DNA of 64,000 nucleotides from Locusta migratoria (GCA_026315105.1 CM048745.1:282949747-283013746), one strand, 5' to 3'. Shown: positions 45,527 through 56,737, numbered from the stretch's first letter. Translations and numbers: made by a program. Notes: generated by a model not told the origin, from the sequence alone.

Positions 45527-46379
45527 CGCCGTTTTCATTGGTACTTAAAGTTTTTGTATAACGTAAATTCATATAAATGTAAATCAGTGTACATTGTGAA
45601 AACTCTCATGTAAGCAGGAACAACAAGTAGATAAGATTGAGGAACATAAATCATGATGAACATGAACTTGTAAGTCAACATGGATTTGTAGCATTTTTCT
45701 TTCAATCCATAAAAAATATTAAAAGCAGTCCAGTCTTTCTAAAACACTCTGTAGTTAATTTTTGTGTTGATAGTGTACCATCAGCTGTCACACTTTTATT
45801 AGTATTAATTGAAACAATCAGAAAATTTTATTAGCCAAGAACCATTGTAATTTGAATTACTTTACAATTTTAGATAGCGTTTGACGGAATTTACTGTCAA
45901 ACATGTTAGCAAACACAACCATTACCAACATGTTGTTCGTTCTTCATTTTATGAGAGGTATTCTGTTAGTACAATAGTGAATGGCTTTCAGATCGTGTTT
46001 TTGTGTTCACATAAATGTCAAATATAATTATAAAGTTTTCCATATAGCTAATACAATTGCAGAAGAGGTCTTTAATTAAGGAACAAGAGTGGGGTGATGT
46101 TATAGTGCCAGTATTGTCGATGATAAATATAATTGTCGATGATAAATATAATAACTTACTTTACGCTAGAATGATCAAAACAGGGTATTACCACCAATAG
46201 GCAGCCTTTCCGGTGAAGCTGGGATAATCTGACTACATGGTGTACAACAACACAGTGCATCCCAGCGCGTTATAATGGGTCACAGACATCTTCCAGTGTG
46301 GAATCAAGGAAGCTCTAGCAGTGTGAAAATCACACACATGCAACTGCAGAATACTGATAATGCTTACAAAGTTTTCCAA
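45527..46379. other. 3' flank of Gr-B, nothing recognised
   Basis: It presumably starts with the Gr-B 3' UTR. No AATAAA was found close to the stop. A short direct repeat ttgtcgatgataaatataa occurs twice near 46116-46155. Confidence 0.5.
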
Positions 46380-46582
46380 AAATGTTCAAATGTTCGTAAT
46401 TCTTGCGGGACCAAACTATGTTGGTCATCAGTCCCTAGACTTACAAACTACTTAATCTAAGTTAAACTAACCTAAGGACAACACACACATCTATGCCCGA
46501 GGGAGGATTCGAACCTCCGACGCGGGAGGTCGTGCAATCTGTAACGTGGCGCTCCAGACCGCTCGGCTTCTCCCACGCGGCC
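46380..46582 (-). mobile_element. tRNA-derived SINE (family 2/3 type)
   Basis: Antisense copy with the shared aatgttcaaatgttcg tail, ggtcatcagtccctag body, and a head with ggattcgaacctccgac and cgctccagaccgctcgg. Target-site duplications are not clear. Confidence 0.85.
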
Positions 46583-46599
46583 AACGTCTTCCGCCAACA

Positions 46600-46880
46600 G
46601 ACTGTGTTGTGATACACCTGCCAGACCGCCATCTACGTGTACTGTTCAATATGCGATGTTTACAGCCATAAGGCTCAGTGTAGTATCAACGTATGAGGCA
46701 AACAGGCGCCATGCCACAGAGACACAACTGTGCGTCCTACAGCCAACTGAGCGAGTTAGAAAGGGGTCATATTGTGGCCTCCCAAGTGGCAGAATCGTCA
46801 TTTTGGAGAACAGCCATGCAAGTAGGGCGTGCTGTGTCAGATGTGCAATGGTGCCGGTTGTAATGGTCACGTCAACCTCC
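46600..46880 (+). pseudogene. Tc1-like transposase N-terminal relic
   Basis: A plus frame near 46740-46850 reads SQLSELERGHIVASQVA and FWRTAMQVGRAVSDVQW. This resembles the first helix-turn-helix of Tc1-like transposases (QLSxFERGxIVGL...A..VGRS.STV). It stops soon after, and no DDE core follows. Low-level match only. Confidence 0.45.
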
Positions 46881-46984
46881 TCACACCCGTAGACAAGGTT
46901 CTACACGTCCACACAGCACATATTTCCACCAAGTTGCTTGTGAAACAATCACACACAAGTAATTATACAGGACTTGATGTTAAA

Positions 46985-47540
46985 TGCCCAAATACCCAGG
47001 AGTTACAATTACGAACAACTTAAACTAGAGAGAACACATAGAAAATATTGTGGGGAAGGTGAAGCAAAGTTTATGTTTCATTGGCAGGACGCTTCGAAGA
47101 TGCATCAGTTCCACCCAGGGGGGGAGAGCGTGACGGAAATTTTGCCAGATTTGAGGAGAAAATCATTAAAAGAACGACTTTATTCGTTGCGGCGAGATCT
47201 AATTGCGAAGTTTCAATCACCGACTTTTACTTCTGAATGTGAAAATATGTTGCTAGCACCCACCTACATAGAGACACGACCATTCCAATACAATAAGAGA
47301 AATGAGTTCGAAAACGATTTAGGTGTTCTTTCTTCCCCCGCCCTATTAGAGAATGGAACGGTAGAGAAAGGTTATGAAATGGGTTAATGAACCCTCTGCC
47401 AGGCAATTAAATCTGATTTTTTTAAATTCTTTATTATGGCTTTTGGTTACATACAGCCAGCGGTTAGTACAGTGACAACATTACAATAGAATTGAGAATT
47501 AAATCTGATTTGTAGAGTATCTATGTAGATGTAGATGAAG
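46985..47540 (+). mobile_element. jockey/CR1/L2-like LINE, 3' end with an 78-bp insert
   Basis: A sense copy of the RT C terminus. Fragments read VTEILPDLRRKSLKERLYSL, RRDLIAKFQSPTFTSECEN and LLAPTYIETRPFQYNK, matching the end of the 405-codon frame at 15080-13863. It ends in gtagatgtagatga. A 78-bp retroposed insert (47419-47496) lies near the 3' end. Frameshifts are present. Confidence 0.8.
47419..47496 (-). mobile_element. short retroposed sequence with poly(A) and target-site duplication
   Basis: On the minus strand the insert ends ccataataaagaatttaaaa, an AATAAA signal followed by an A run. It is flanked by perfect 14-bp duplications AATTAAATCTGATT (47405-47418; 47497-47510). This is a processed 3' end of an unidentified transcript or element. 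Confidence 0.85.
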
Positions 47541-48199
47541 TCTCATGAAACGTGAAGACGTTACAGCAACTTCAGCGAAATTTTCGTTTGATGTCATGAG
47601 CCACAAAATATTGAAAAATTTGCTTTATAATGTCAGTTAGTGGACGAGTACTACCTACCAATTATGGCAAGTAGTTTATCGTAGGAAAGTGCAGCACAAG
47701 TGAGCGATGTCAGGCGATTGGGAGATGCGTATCGATCCATACAGCAGCTTTCGCCTCCACACAATCAATTAGCTCCTAGTGGCCTGTTTACAATAACCGT
47801 ATAAACAATTCCGCACCGAGAGATGCGAGAAGGTTGCGAGGAACGCCTGAAAGGGTTGCGAGGAACGCCTGGAAGGTAACATGGTTCAATACATGCTGAG
47901 TCTACTCACTGATGAGTGCGAGTTGTGTCTGATAAATGATAAAAAATATGATGTGCTGGACCATCATCTAATTTTTACCATCGAGTCACAGTGGACACTT
48001 TGGTTATGATGTATTTCTTAAGTGAATCTGTTAAGCGTTATTATTTTGGGTAATTCCGCTGAATCAAAAACAGCATTTATTGCATAGATACGGGCTTATT
48101 TGGTATGAGCTCGTGAACCTCTTGTGGACCCTCTGACATTGGCCACTCAGTATGTATTTCCTTTAATGTCCTTTTGTTGTAAAATTTTGCTTATCGAAA
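47541..48199. other. intergenic DNA, nothing recognised
   Basis: A local direct repeat (gagaaggttgcgaggaacgcctg, then gggttgcgaggaacgcctgg) lies near 47830-47875. No gene. Confidence 0.5.
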
Positions 48200-48440
48200 G
48201 AGTTAGCAGTTTTCACTCAGTTAATACTGGTCTGAAATGGGATCTGTATATGGATCATATCTCCTAGATGCTTGTGGAGAAACGCGTGCAGTATTCTGCC
48301 GCATCTGTTTTCAATAAGCTGCAACAACAATTCAAAAAGCTTAGTAGTAATCCACTTTCAAGTCTAAACTGAAGAGTTTTCTCATTATTCACTCTTTCTC
48401 TTCCGTCGAGGAATTTTGGAACATAAAAAAATAAATTATA
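48200..48440 (+). pseudogene. LINE ORF C-terminal relic
   Basis: A plus frame reads FNKLQQQFKKLSSNPLSSLN then stop, followed by RVFSLFTLSLPSRNF. It resembles the extreme C terminus of CR1/jockey-type proteins (NxLPxxIKxL...F..xLKxFLL...FYSVxEFL), like that at 59031-59600. Confidence 0.5.
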
Positions 48441-48589
48441 AATTAATGCCTTTATTATGTTGTAGATTGTTTATACTTACGCTTAGACTTGTGTGCATTG
48501 GATTGCTATACGTTTCATTTTATCTATTACTACTCTTTTGTTATGATTTTATGTACTAACTCGTTTCATGACCATGGAGACTTGCTCCT

Positions 48590-48840
48590 CAATATGGGTT
48601 GGGTTGTTTGGTTGGGATAGGAGGACTAAACTGCTAAGGTTATCAGTCCCCGGTGGGGAGGAGAAGGAGTGAGAATAGGAAAGGACGGGAGGGGGAAAGG
48701 AAATGCAGGCTGGGAAGTAAGGAAGGAAGGGAGACTGCATTAGCTAGGGGCCCCGTGCTCGCCACACACATACGACAGAACCGTGATCTCCTGGGAGGGG
48801 GGGGGGGGGACGTTCAATATGGTCTTGCGAACGCAAATAT
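48590..48840. repeat. dispersed repeat, G-rich
   Basis: Begins ttgggttgtttggttgggat and includes ggttatcagtcccc, an A/G-rich block and a G9 run at about 48798-48810. It resembles the start of a common locust SINE-like repeat (gggttgtttggggga type). Identity is inferred. Confidence 0.45.
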
Positions 48841-49194
48841 AAATAAAGAATAAAAATAAATACGCTATAAAAACCGATGGCATTAAAACAGGTTCCAGTT
48901 GTTTTGGGAAGAACAAATACAGGATTAGTATTGTGTTCAGTGAATGGCGAATGGAAATATATAAAGAAACCGTTATATATGGCGACTTTGACTGTTCACT
49001 TGAATGGATGGTTGGTATGACATGACCCGAAGATGGTATACCGAGAGCGGTTGCAAAAATAAAGTAATATAGATTTACGGCTGTTGTTGGATAAATAAAT
49101 ATTTTGAATTAGGTCTACATTTCGTATGACGCATGTCAAGGACTACCTTACTCTAGACTTTGTCAGACCAATCATCATGAATTTGTCATATATG
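48841..49194. other. intergenic DNA, nothing recognised
   Basis: AT-rich; the phrase catgacccgaagatggtata near 49020 resembles MITE-like ends but has no partner. Confidence 0.4.
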
Positions 49195-49460
49195 AGGGTT
49201 GGAACTTAAATAGCGGCAACTATTTATTCACAACCAATACAAAAGCGTTACATGTTTACACCTGTTGCTGTCCCTCAGAGCAGTAACCAGCGTTGTGAAG
49301 AATGTATTGCCAGCGATGTCAAAGGTGTAATATATCGTTAGCGGAGCCTCTTCTGTTGATGGTGCAAATGGAGCAGTCTGCTGCCCAACGAGAAAGTGAC
49401 TAACACACGAGTTACAGCGGTCTTTGCGGCAACTTCTATAAACTCGGTCGCCATATTTTT
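49195..49460. mobile_element. mariner-like element end
   Basis: gagggttggaacttaaatag followed by cggcaactatttattcacaa resembles the terminal repeat of insect mariner elements, with a following block that could be the end of a transposase gene (minus sense). No second terminus is seen. Confidence 0.45.
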
Positions 49461-49859
49461 GGTGGTCAGTACACTTGAGAGGAGTATGTCTATCGTATCT
49501 TGTTGTTGAGCTTGAAGTGTAGTATTTAGTTTATATTGTATTTAATGTGTATTGCCTATACAATTTTTGCTGATGAAATATGCCTAAAGTGTGAGAAGCA
49601 TTTCAAATACACAAATCGAAGTGATAAAACGACAAGTATTTCGTGCAAGAACACGAATGGTCTGCCTTGTTTGATCTCAGTCTGGCTAAACTCAAACAAA
49701 ATTCCTGGCTGATGGCTCTTATCTGTCCCAAGAGTGAAGCGTCAGATGACCTATCCTGCAATTCCCTTGAAGTACACGCCATAAAAAATTGCTCAGTTTT
49801 CTACCTCGTGTGATTCACGAAACCACACTTTTGAGTGTATACAACTTCTGTAAAAGCAT

Positions 49860-50420
49860 TTTCATTTGTTGCTGAAATACTTGATCGAGCATGGTAGACA
49901 TGCAACAGTGCAAAGTGTAGAAGCAGTAGCGACAGCCAGAATTTTTTCACTTGTATATTTCTGTGCTCTTTGCAACAAATATGTACTTATTTCAGCGTGG
50001 CAACAACGAAAGTTATTAATGATACCTATATTTCGTATGGAATGCTTTTGTGGCAGCTGACCCAGGAGCATTTTTATATTGTTACTTTCGTCTTTGTACT
50101 CAAATTTCACGTACCAAACGTTACTTGTTTCAGCATGACAATAAGGAAATTTATTAACGACATCTTATTTCGATGTGGAATTCTTTTGTGGCAGATGACT
50201 TAGGCGCATTTTTAACTGCAGTACTTTGTTGTCACTTTCGTCTTTATACTAAAATTTCCTCCATCAATGTTTACAGCCAAACCCTTTAACAGCAATTTTA
50301 TAAGCTTATAGCCTTAATAGGTTTAGTAAACACGAGATAAATGTATACTAGACTTCATGAGAACAGTTGTTACAACACATTAACGACAGATGTAAATCCA
50401 TGGTCATGATTGTTCGTCAT
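49860..50420 (-). repeat. dispersed repeat with internal tandem monomers, copy 2 (inverted)
   Basis: Reverse complement of the block at 27355-27795. Shared features are TTACTTTCGTCTTTGTACTCA, GGCAGCTGACCCAGG, CATTTTTA and the CCCTTTAACAGCAATTTTATAA end. Two to three related units are visible. Confidence 0.75.
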
Positions 50421-50513
50421 AAGAAGTACTAGTCACTGTATGTCTCGCAACTCGTTTAGACCATGTACTTGCATTGAAATCTACACAAATATTTTCCAAC
50501 AATGTTCAAATGT

Positions 50514-50524
50514 TTGTTAAGCTT
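50514..50524. repeat. target-site duplication of the RTE element, left
   Basis: TTGTTAAGCTT, identical to 53813-53823. It lies within the SINE tail. Confidence 0.92.
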
Positions 50525-50539
50525 GTGTTGTTATGGTCT

Positions 50540-53167
50540 TCAGTCCGGAGACTGGTTTGGTGCAGCTCTCCATACTACTCTATCCTGAGCAAGCCTTTTC
50601 ATCTCCTCATAAGAACGGCAACCCACATCTATTTGAATCTGCTTACTATACGCGTATCTTGGTCTCCCTCTGCGATTTTTACCCCACACACTTCCATCCA
50701 ATGCTAAATTTACGATTCCCCTATGTCTAAGAATGTGTCCTACCAAGCGATCCCTTCTTTTAGTCAGGGTATGCAAAAAATTCCTTTTCTCACCAATTCG
50801 GTTCAGTACCTCTTCATTAGTTATGCGATCTACCCACCTAATCTTCAGCATTCTTCTGTAGCACCACATTTCAAAAGCCTCTATTCTCTTCCTGTCCACA
50901 CTGCTTATCGTCCAAGTTTCACTCCCGTACAAGGCAACACTCCACACAAATGCCTTCAGAAAAGACTTCCTTACACTTAAATTAATATTCAATGTTAGCA
51001 AATTTCTCTTTTTCAAAAATGTTTTTCTTCCCATTGCCATTCTGCATTTTGTATCCTCTGTACTACGGCCATCGCATGCTATTTTACTACCCAAGTAACA
51101 AAACTCATCTACCACCTTCATTGTTTCGTTACCTAATCTAATTCCTTCAGCATCGCCTGATTTTCTAAGACCGCATTCCATTATTTTTGTTTTGCTCTTG
51201 TTAATGTTCATTTTATACGCTCTCTTCAACACACTGTCCATTCCATTCAACTGCTCTTCCAGGTCCTTTGCTGTCTCTGATAGAATTACAATGTCATCAG
51301 CAAAACGCAATGTTTTTATTTCTTCCCCCTGAACTTTAATCCCTATTCCAAATTTTTCCTTACTTTCCTTCACCGCCTGCTCGATGTACAAATTGAATAA
51401 TATTGGAGAAAGGCTACAACCCTGTCTTACTCCCTTCCCAACTGATGCTTCCCTTTCATGCCCTTCGAGTCTAATAACTGCGGTCTGGCTTTTGTGCAAG
51501 TTGTAAATAATTCTCCTTTCCCTGTATTTCACCCCTGCTGACTTCAGAATTTGAAAGAGTGTATTCCAGTCAACATTGTCAAAAGCTTTCTCCAAATCTA
51601 CAAAAGCTAAAAATGTTGGTTTGCCTTTCCTTAATCTATCTTCTAAGATAAGACGTAAAGTGAGTATTGCCTCCCGGGTTCCTACGTTCCTCCTGAATCC
51701 AAACTGATCTTCCCCGAGGTCAGCTTCTACCAGCTTTTCCATTCTCCTGTAGATAATTCGTGTTAAAATTTTGCAACCATGACTTACCAAACTGATGGTT
51801 CTGTAATTTTCACACCTGTCTGCGCCTGATTTCTTTGGAAAGGGGATTATTACATTTTTCTTAAAGTCTGAGGGTATTTCGCCTGTCTCATACATCCTAC
51901 ACACCAGTTCAAATAGTCTTGTCATGGCTGGCTTTCCCAGAGACTTTAATAGCTCTGCGGGTATGTCATCTACTCCTGGGGCCTTGTTCCGACCTAGGTC
52001 TTTCAAGGCTCTGTCAAATTCATTTCTCAGTACAGTATCTCCTATTTCATCTTCATCTATTTCCTCTTCCCTTCCTACAACATCGTCTCTAAGTTCATTT
52101 CCTTTGTAGAGTTGCTCTATGTACTCTTTCCACCTTTCAGCTTTCCCTTCTTTGCTGAGAACTGGTTTCCCATCCGAGTTCTTGATATTCGTAGAGCTGC
52201 CCTTCCTGTCCCCAAACGTCTCCTTTATTTTCCTGTAGGCGGTATCTACTTTTCCCCTTCTTATACATTCTTCTACAGATTTGCATTTGGCTTCTAGCCA
52301 CTCCTGCTTAGCCATTTTGCACTTCCTGTCAATCTCATTTCTTAGTCGTCTGTACTCCATTTTGCCTGTTTCATTTACTGCATTTTTATATTTTCTCCTT
52401 TCATCTATTAAATTTAGTATTTCCTGTGATATCCAAGGACTTTTTGTTGGTCTTGCCTTCCTACCTATTTTGTCCTCTGCTGCCCTCACTATTTCGTCTC
52501 TCAGTGCTACCCATTCCTCTTCTACTGTTTTATTTCCCCCTGTTTCTGTCAATTGTTGCCTAAATCTCCCTCTGAAATTCTCCAGAACTTCACTTTCCTT
52601 CAATTTATCTAAGTCCCATCTCCTTATTTTCCTACCTTTTTGTAGTTTCTTCAGTTTCAGCCTACAGTTCATAACCAACAAGTTATGGTCAGAGTCTATA
52701 TCTGCCCCTGGGTATGTCTTGCAGTTTAGGACCTGGTTCCGGAATCTATGTCTTACCATTATAAAATCTATCTGATACCTTCCTGTGTCTCCTGGTCTCT
52801 TCCACGTATACAACCTTCTTTTGTGATTCTTAAACCACGTGTTTGTTATGCTTAAATCATGTTCCGTGCAAAATTCTACCAGGCGACTTCCTCTTTCATT
52901 CCTCCTGCCCAGTCCATATTCACCTACTATTTTTCCTTCTCTTCCTTTTCCTACTACCGAATTCCAGTCTCCCATCACAATTAAGTTTTCCTCTCCCTTA
53001 ACTGTCTGAATAATTTCCTCTAGCTCCTCATATATTTCTTCGATCTCCTCATCATCGGCAGAGCTAGTTGGCATATAAACCTGTAATACTGTTGTCGGTG
53101 TTGGCTTCGTATCTATCTTGACAATGATAACGCGATCACTGTGCTGCTCATAGTAGTTTACCCGCAT
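50540..53167 (-). CDS. RTE LINE endonuclease-reverse transcriptase (875 codons, 5' part cut off)
   Basis: The long frame starts inside the apurinic-type endonuclease domain. Endonuclease motifs: VMGDWNSVVG (res ~63-72), GRYQIDFIMVRHRF (~129) and DSDHNLLV (~156). The RT spans res ~400-700: SLVSHGCKILTRII, DQFGFRRNVGTREA, FVDLEKAFDNVDW (motif A), VRQGCSLSPILFNLY, LRFADDIVIL (intact F-A-D-D) and CYLGSKIACDG. The C-terminal region has a VGHILRHRGI segment and ends in RAAPNQSPD. The missing N-terminal part (IGAWNVRSLNRVGKLENLK) lies in another frame upstream at 53502-53227. Copying RNA into DNA for target-primed insertion is the known role. The RT appears intact, yet the ORF as a whole is broken. 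Confidence 0.9.
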   Translation of the reverse strand: MRVNYYEQHSDRVIIVKIDTKPTPTTVLQVYMPTSSADDEEIEEIYEELEEIIQTVKGEENLIVMGDWNSVVGKGREGKIVGEYGLGRRNERGSRLVEFCTEHDLSITNTWFKNHKRRLYTWKRPGDTGRYQIDFIMVRHRFRNQVLNCKTYPGADIDSDHNLLVMNCRLKLKKLQKGRKIRRWDLDKLKESEVLENFRGRFRQQLTETGGNKTVEEEWVALRDEIVRAAEDKIGRKARPTKSPWISQEILNLIDERRKYKNAVNETGKMEYRRLRNEIDRKCKMAKQEWLEAKCKSVEECIRRGKVDTAYRKIKETFGDRKGSSTNIKNSDGKPVLSKEGKAERWKEYIEQLYKGNELRDDVVGREEEIDEDEIGDTVLRNEFDRALKDLGRNKAPGVDDIPAELLKSLGKPAMTRLFELVCRMYETGEIPSDFKKNVIIPFPKKSGADRCENYRTISLVSHGCKILTRIIYRRMEKLVEADLGEDQFGFRRNVGTREAILTLRLILEDRLRKGKPTFLAFVDLEKAFDNVDWNTLFQILKSAGVKYRERRIIYNLHKSQTAVIRLEGHEREASVGKGVRQGCSLSPILFNLYIEQAVKESKEKFGIGIKVQGEEIKTLRFADDIVILSETAKDLEEQLNGMDSVLKRAYKMNINKSKTKIMECGLRKSGDAEGIRLGNETMKVVDEFCYLGSKIACDGRSTEDTKCRMAMGRKTFLKKRNLLTLNINLSVRKSFLKAFVWSVALYGSETWTISSVDRKRIEAFEMWCYRRMLKIRWVDRITNEEVLNRIGEKRNFLHTLTKRRDRLVGHILRHRGIVNLALDGSVWGKNRRGRPRYAYSKQIQIDVGCRSYEEMKRLAQDRVVWRAAPNQSPD

Positions 53168-53226
53168 TCATATTTTCTTATTCATTATCAGTCCTACTCC
53201 TGTGATACCACCAACTGATTTTGTAT

Positions 53227-53502
53227 TTATAATCCTGTACTCACCTGACCAGAAATCCTGTTCATCCTGCCACCGAACTTCACTAATCCCCACTTATCTA
53301 ACTTCAACCTATCCATTTCCCTTTTTAAATTTTCTAATTTTCCTACCCGATTAAGGGATCTAACATTCCACGCTCCGATCCGTAGAATGCCAGTATTATC
53401 TTTCCTGATGACAACATCCTCCTGAGTAGTCCCCGCCCGGAGATCCGAATGGGGGACTATTTTACCTCCGGAATATTTTACCCGAGAGGATGCCATCATC
53501 AT
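53227..53502 (-). pseudogene. RTE endonuclease N terminus, frame-shifted from main ORF
   Basis: 91 codons starting MMMASSRVKYSGGKI and containing LRIGAWNVRSLNRVG, the N-terminal endonuclease motif (Asn of WNVRSL). The frame is lost around DKWGLVKF; in the next frame EVRWQDEQDFWSGEY continues. A TGA just before the 875-codon frame (after MNKKI) is a second lesion. Confidence 0.85.
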
Positions 53503-53812
53503 ATGTTCATACAGTAGAGCTGCATGTCCTCGGGAAAAGTAGCGGCTGTAGTTTCCCCTTGCTTTCAGCCGTTCGCACTAGCTGCGTGGCAAAGCCACAT
53601 TAGCTGATGTTACAAGGCCAGCTCAGTCAATCATCCAGACTGTTGCCCCTGTAACTACTGAAAAGGCTGCTGCCCCTCTTCAGGAACCACACGTTTGTCT
53701 GGCCTCTCCACAGATACCCCTCCGCTGTGGTTGCACCGACGGTACGGCTGTCTGCATCGTTGAGGCACGCAAGCCACCCTACCTCGGCAATGTCTGTGGT
53801 TCATGGGGGTGG

Positions 53813-53823
53813 TTGTTAAGCTT
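53813..53823. repeat. target-site duplication of the RTE element, right
   Basis: TTGTTAAGCTT, identical to 50514-50524. Confidence 0.92.
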
Positions 53824-53950
53824 AAGAGACTTAACTGCGGGTTCATCAGTCCCTAAACTTACAAACTGCTTATGAACTACCTTATTCTAAAGACGACACA
53901 AACATCTATGCCCGAATGCGGATTCGAACCCCCCGACCGTAGCGGCCGTG

Positions 53951-54100
53951 TCACGTAATCACGTATGCAAGGTAGACCAGAGCCGGCGAGATCGCTAGCT
54001 GGTTGGCCGGCTGCTAGGACAAAGCCCACAGCGCATAGTGGCGGGCCACTCAGCTAGCGATCGCACTGGTTCAGCCCTACCTTGCTTACGTGATTTGACA
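53951..54100. repeat. hairpin inverted repeat at the end of the Gr pseudogene exon
   Basis: Left arm tcacgtaatcacgtatgcaa, aggtagaccagagc, gatcgctagctggttggcc. Right arm complement: aaatcacgtaagcaaggtag, gctgaaccagtgc, gatcgctagctgagtggcc. Arms of about 60 bp enclose a ~35-bp loop. It replaces the expected end and splice donor of the pseudogene's first exon. Confidence 0.8.
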
Positions 54101-55012
54101 GGCTCGCCGTGGCTTGTCTTTCTCGTTGGCCTCGTGCTTCGGCGAATGTAGCTGTCTTACTTGCTTCTGACGACGTGAACTGAGAGGCTGCAACTAAGGA
54201 CATGATTTGTAGAATTATTACTACTATGTTGCATATGGTAAATACCATTTGAAGAGCGAAAGCGTTAAATGAGTGTAATTAAAAAGCCCGTGAACATGAT
54301 GATCGTCATAAGGTTCTGTATTACTAAGGCAGCGATTATCACTGCGTACTCGTCATTCAAAGAGGAGGCGACACTGCTTAGTTTCATGTGCTGAAGTTGA
54401 ATCTCGTAGTCGTTTACGTGGCGTCAGTCTCTGTACGAGGCGAGATTGCTTGGCTGTGGAAACTGGGTCGCCTACATATCTTCTCAACATACTCGGCAAG
54501 TCCAGCCGTCGACACTGTAGAATCTGGCAATGTATATCTGCCACAAATGAGGAGTTGAGTGATCTGAAGCTTTTGTGGACAGCCGTACAAAGTGCCACAA
54601 ACTGTAGCGTGACCAGAAACGGCACGAAGATAGCTAAATAGAAATGGTGTCGTACTGCTAAATAGTACCCGATGCTCTACAGTCTTTACGAGGAACTTAG
54701 AGATGATGCAGTTATAAGGAAGATCCTTGGGGTATCGTTATCTGGCCTCACGTCACACCCGAAAAGGACGTCTGGCACTTGAATATCTTCAATAAGTTCC
54801 TCAAAAGATTTCTCAGTTTGAGTCCAGCAGCGAAGCATGTCAGCGGGGGTGGTAATGGTTACGAATAAACAGGTTAGTGATCCCACTTCTTAAAAAGTAT
54901 AGGTGCCTGATCGCTTTGTAGTCTAGGTAGAGGACCAGTGCCAACGCAGAGAGGCTGTAGAGGCGGTAGCAGGCTGCCAACATACACCCGAAGGGGCGAC
55001 ACGGAGACATAA

Positions 55013-55503
55013 TCCAGGACCTTTATGCATAAAAGGGCATGAATAGGAAAAAATTAGGGGAGAGACGAAACCTCTTGCAACAGTCTCACTTTGATGGCCT
55101 GGCTAACATACTAAAAGTCCCCGAAGCTCCGGGCTGTGGAATCGCGGTTATGACGTCATCAATATGGCGGCCTAAGAAACTATAGAGTAATCTTAGAACG
55201 GCTATAAATTCTCACAGGACTGACATAAAAAGGTCCTTTTTGCGCCAAATTATGGAGGAAAAGCTGAAATACGTTTATATAGCAACAAATTATGTGTATA
55301 TAACATTTCTTATGAGCTGTGCTAACAAAAACTAAAAAAAATATAATTTTTGTAACCTTTTTTTGAAGTTGATCTATTAATAACTGCGTAATTATGCAAG
55401 GAAATTATAATATTTTAAAAATTAATTATGTAAAAGATTCTTAGGGATTTAAAACAATAGTGGTATGGTTTTCCTATCATTAATAATAAGGGAGTTATCT
55501 GCA
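55013..55503. repeat. left terminal inverted repeat
   Basis: About 490 bp; pairs with the right arm at 58335-58786. Identity of about 80% by eye with small indels. Confidence 0.85.
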
Positions 55504-56090
55504 AGTATTTACTGTACGGTGTGATTATTCACTAGTCAGACAGGATGTTAGAATTATAGGAGATATATCTTAAAACCTTGTTCAACATTTGCAAGTTCAC
55601 GTGAATATTTTCAAAAGATAGTGAAACGACTGTTTCTATAAACATTGCACACATCTCAGCGTTTATCTTTACAAAAATAAATAACATATATTTAAATATA
55701 CAAAGCGTTGATTTGTATTACAAATTTACACGAATGATATAGATTCATTCATTTATATATACATATATGTGTTTATATCTACCAGTTGTACTACCTGGTT
55801 AAAGGTGAGACGTAAATTATTTTGTCAAAAAGGAACCATTACTAATAATATTATTTTGTCATTGAATCAACTAATAAGGGTGCACTCTGACCAGCAATAA
55901 TTAACACATAACGTGCCAAAAAATAAACAGATTGCACTATGAATGCCAATACGAAGTACCACACACGAATAAAATTGTTACAATATAAGTAGCTGAATGT
56001 CTTCATAAATTTGCTGTGAAAAATGTGAATCACGTCCTAAACATCTGAATCGTCTTTCTCATCGCACTCCTGCACAGAAGGTTCATCATA
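55504..56090. other. transposon interior, 3' side, no coding seen
   Basis: AT-rich stretch between the left repeat and the end of the decayed gene. It has no recognisable frame. Confidence 0.5.
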
Positions 56091-56737
56091 CAAAATTGAG
56101 AATATTTGAGTTGCTGCACCCACTGCCATTGCAATATCTACACAAAACAGAACACTGTAAACCAACACTGCAACAACGACAATTTCGTTCACATGCAGAT
56201 TCACACTTGCAAGATATTAACTTTAAGATGAAGTCGGGGGCAGGAGGGTCTAGAGTTAAAGCTGGCTGTAGAAAACTATTTTTAGAGACCCATCCTCATG
56301 AAGTAGATAGCAACTCTTTGCTCCTCCACTGTTGCACCTAAAGATAAACACGTTTTGAATGCTCTCTTGCTGCCGCAGATGTTGGATGAAGTCGAGCAAG
56401 ATCTATCTGGTAATTGGACGTGTTACCACAGGTTTTAGAAAACGCTGATATCTAAGACTATTTAATGACGTCGTTCCTTGAGGTGCACCATACATTGCTA
56501 ACAGAAATTGCTCTCCTGCTCCAGTTACTTCTTGAGAATTTTTGTTGTAATATTGAAAGTAATTTGCCGTAAATTAGGCTGTGTTTGGAGGAGTTTGAAT
56601 GCTGTCTTCTTCCCTTGGCCAAACAAGGACGATGTCGTGTCACATCCGGATACAGCATGCAAAAAAACATACCTTGACATAAATATCCAATTGCTTCTTG
56701 GAGAGATATAATATCATAAATTCGTGAAGGGCCTTTT

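Larger units (their letters stand above)
50525..53812 (-). mobile_element. RTE-type LINE, near full length (3288 bp)
   Basis: The 5' end, including a ~300-bp leader (53812-53503), the endonuclease, the RT and a very short 3' UTR that ends in an AACAACAC-type microsatellite are all present. The element is flanked by perfect 11-bp duplications (TTGTTAAGCTT). Its length, single EN-RT ORF and tiny 3' UTR suit the RTE clade. The coding region has one frameshift and one stop near the 5' end (53170-53250). Related, more decayed copies lie at 28425, 39906, 42746 and 43604. Confidence 0.92.
50499..53950 (-). mobile_element. SINE family 1, 5'-truncated, split by an RTE insertion
   Basis: The tail piece is at 50499-50524 (aatgttcaaatgtttgttaag) and the rest is at 53813-53950 (aagagacttaactgcgggtt to gaccgtagcggccgtg). 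Together they make one antisense SINE missing the first part of its head, which stops where a hairpin begins (53951). Confidence 0.9.

Noticed and set aside
50474..52775. Several plus-strand open frames up to 164 codons
   Set aside because: Antisense shadows of the RTE ORF on the minus strand.
56096..56341. 81-codon plus-strand open frame in the transposon
   Set aside because: It is the antisense of the Cys-rich tail of the decayed minus-strand gene.
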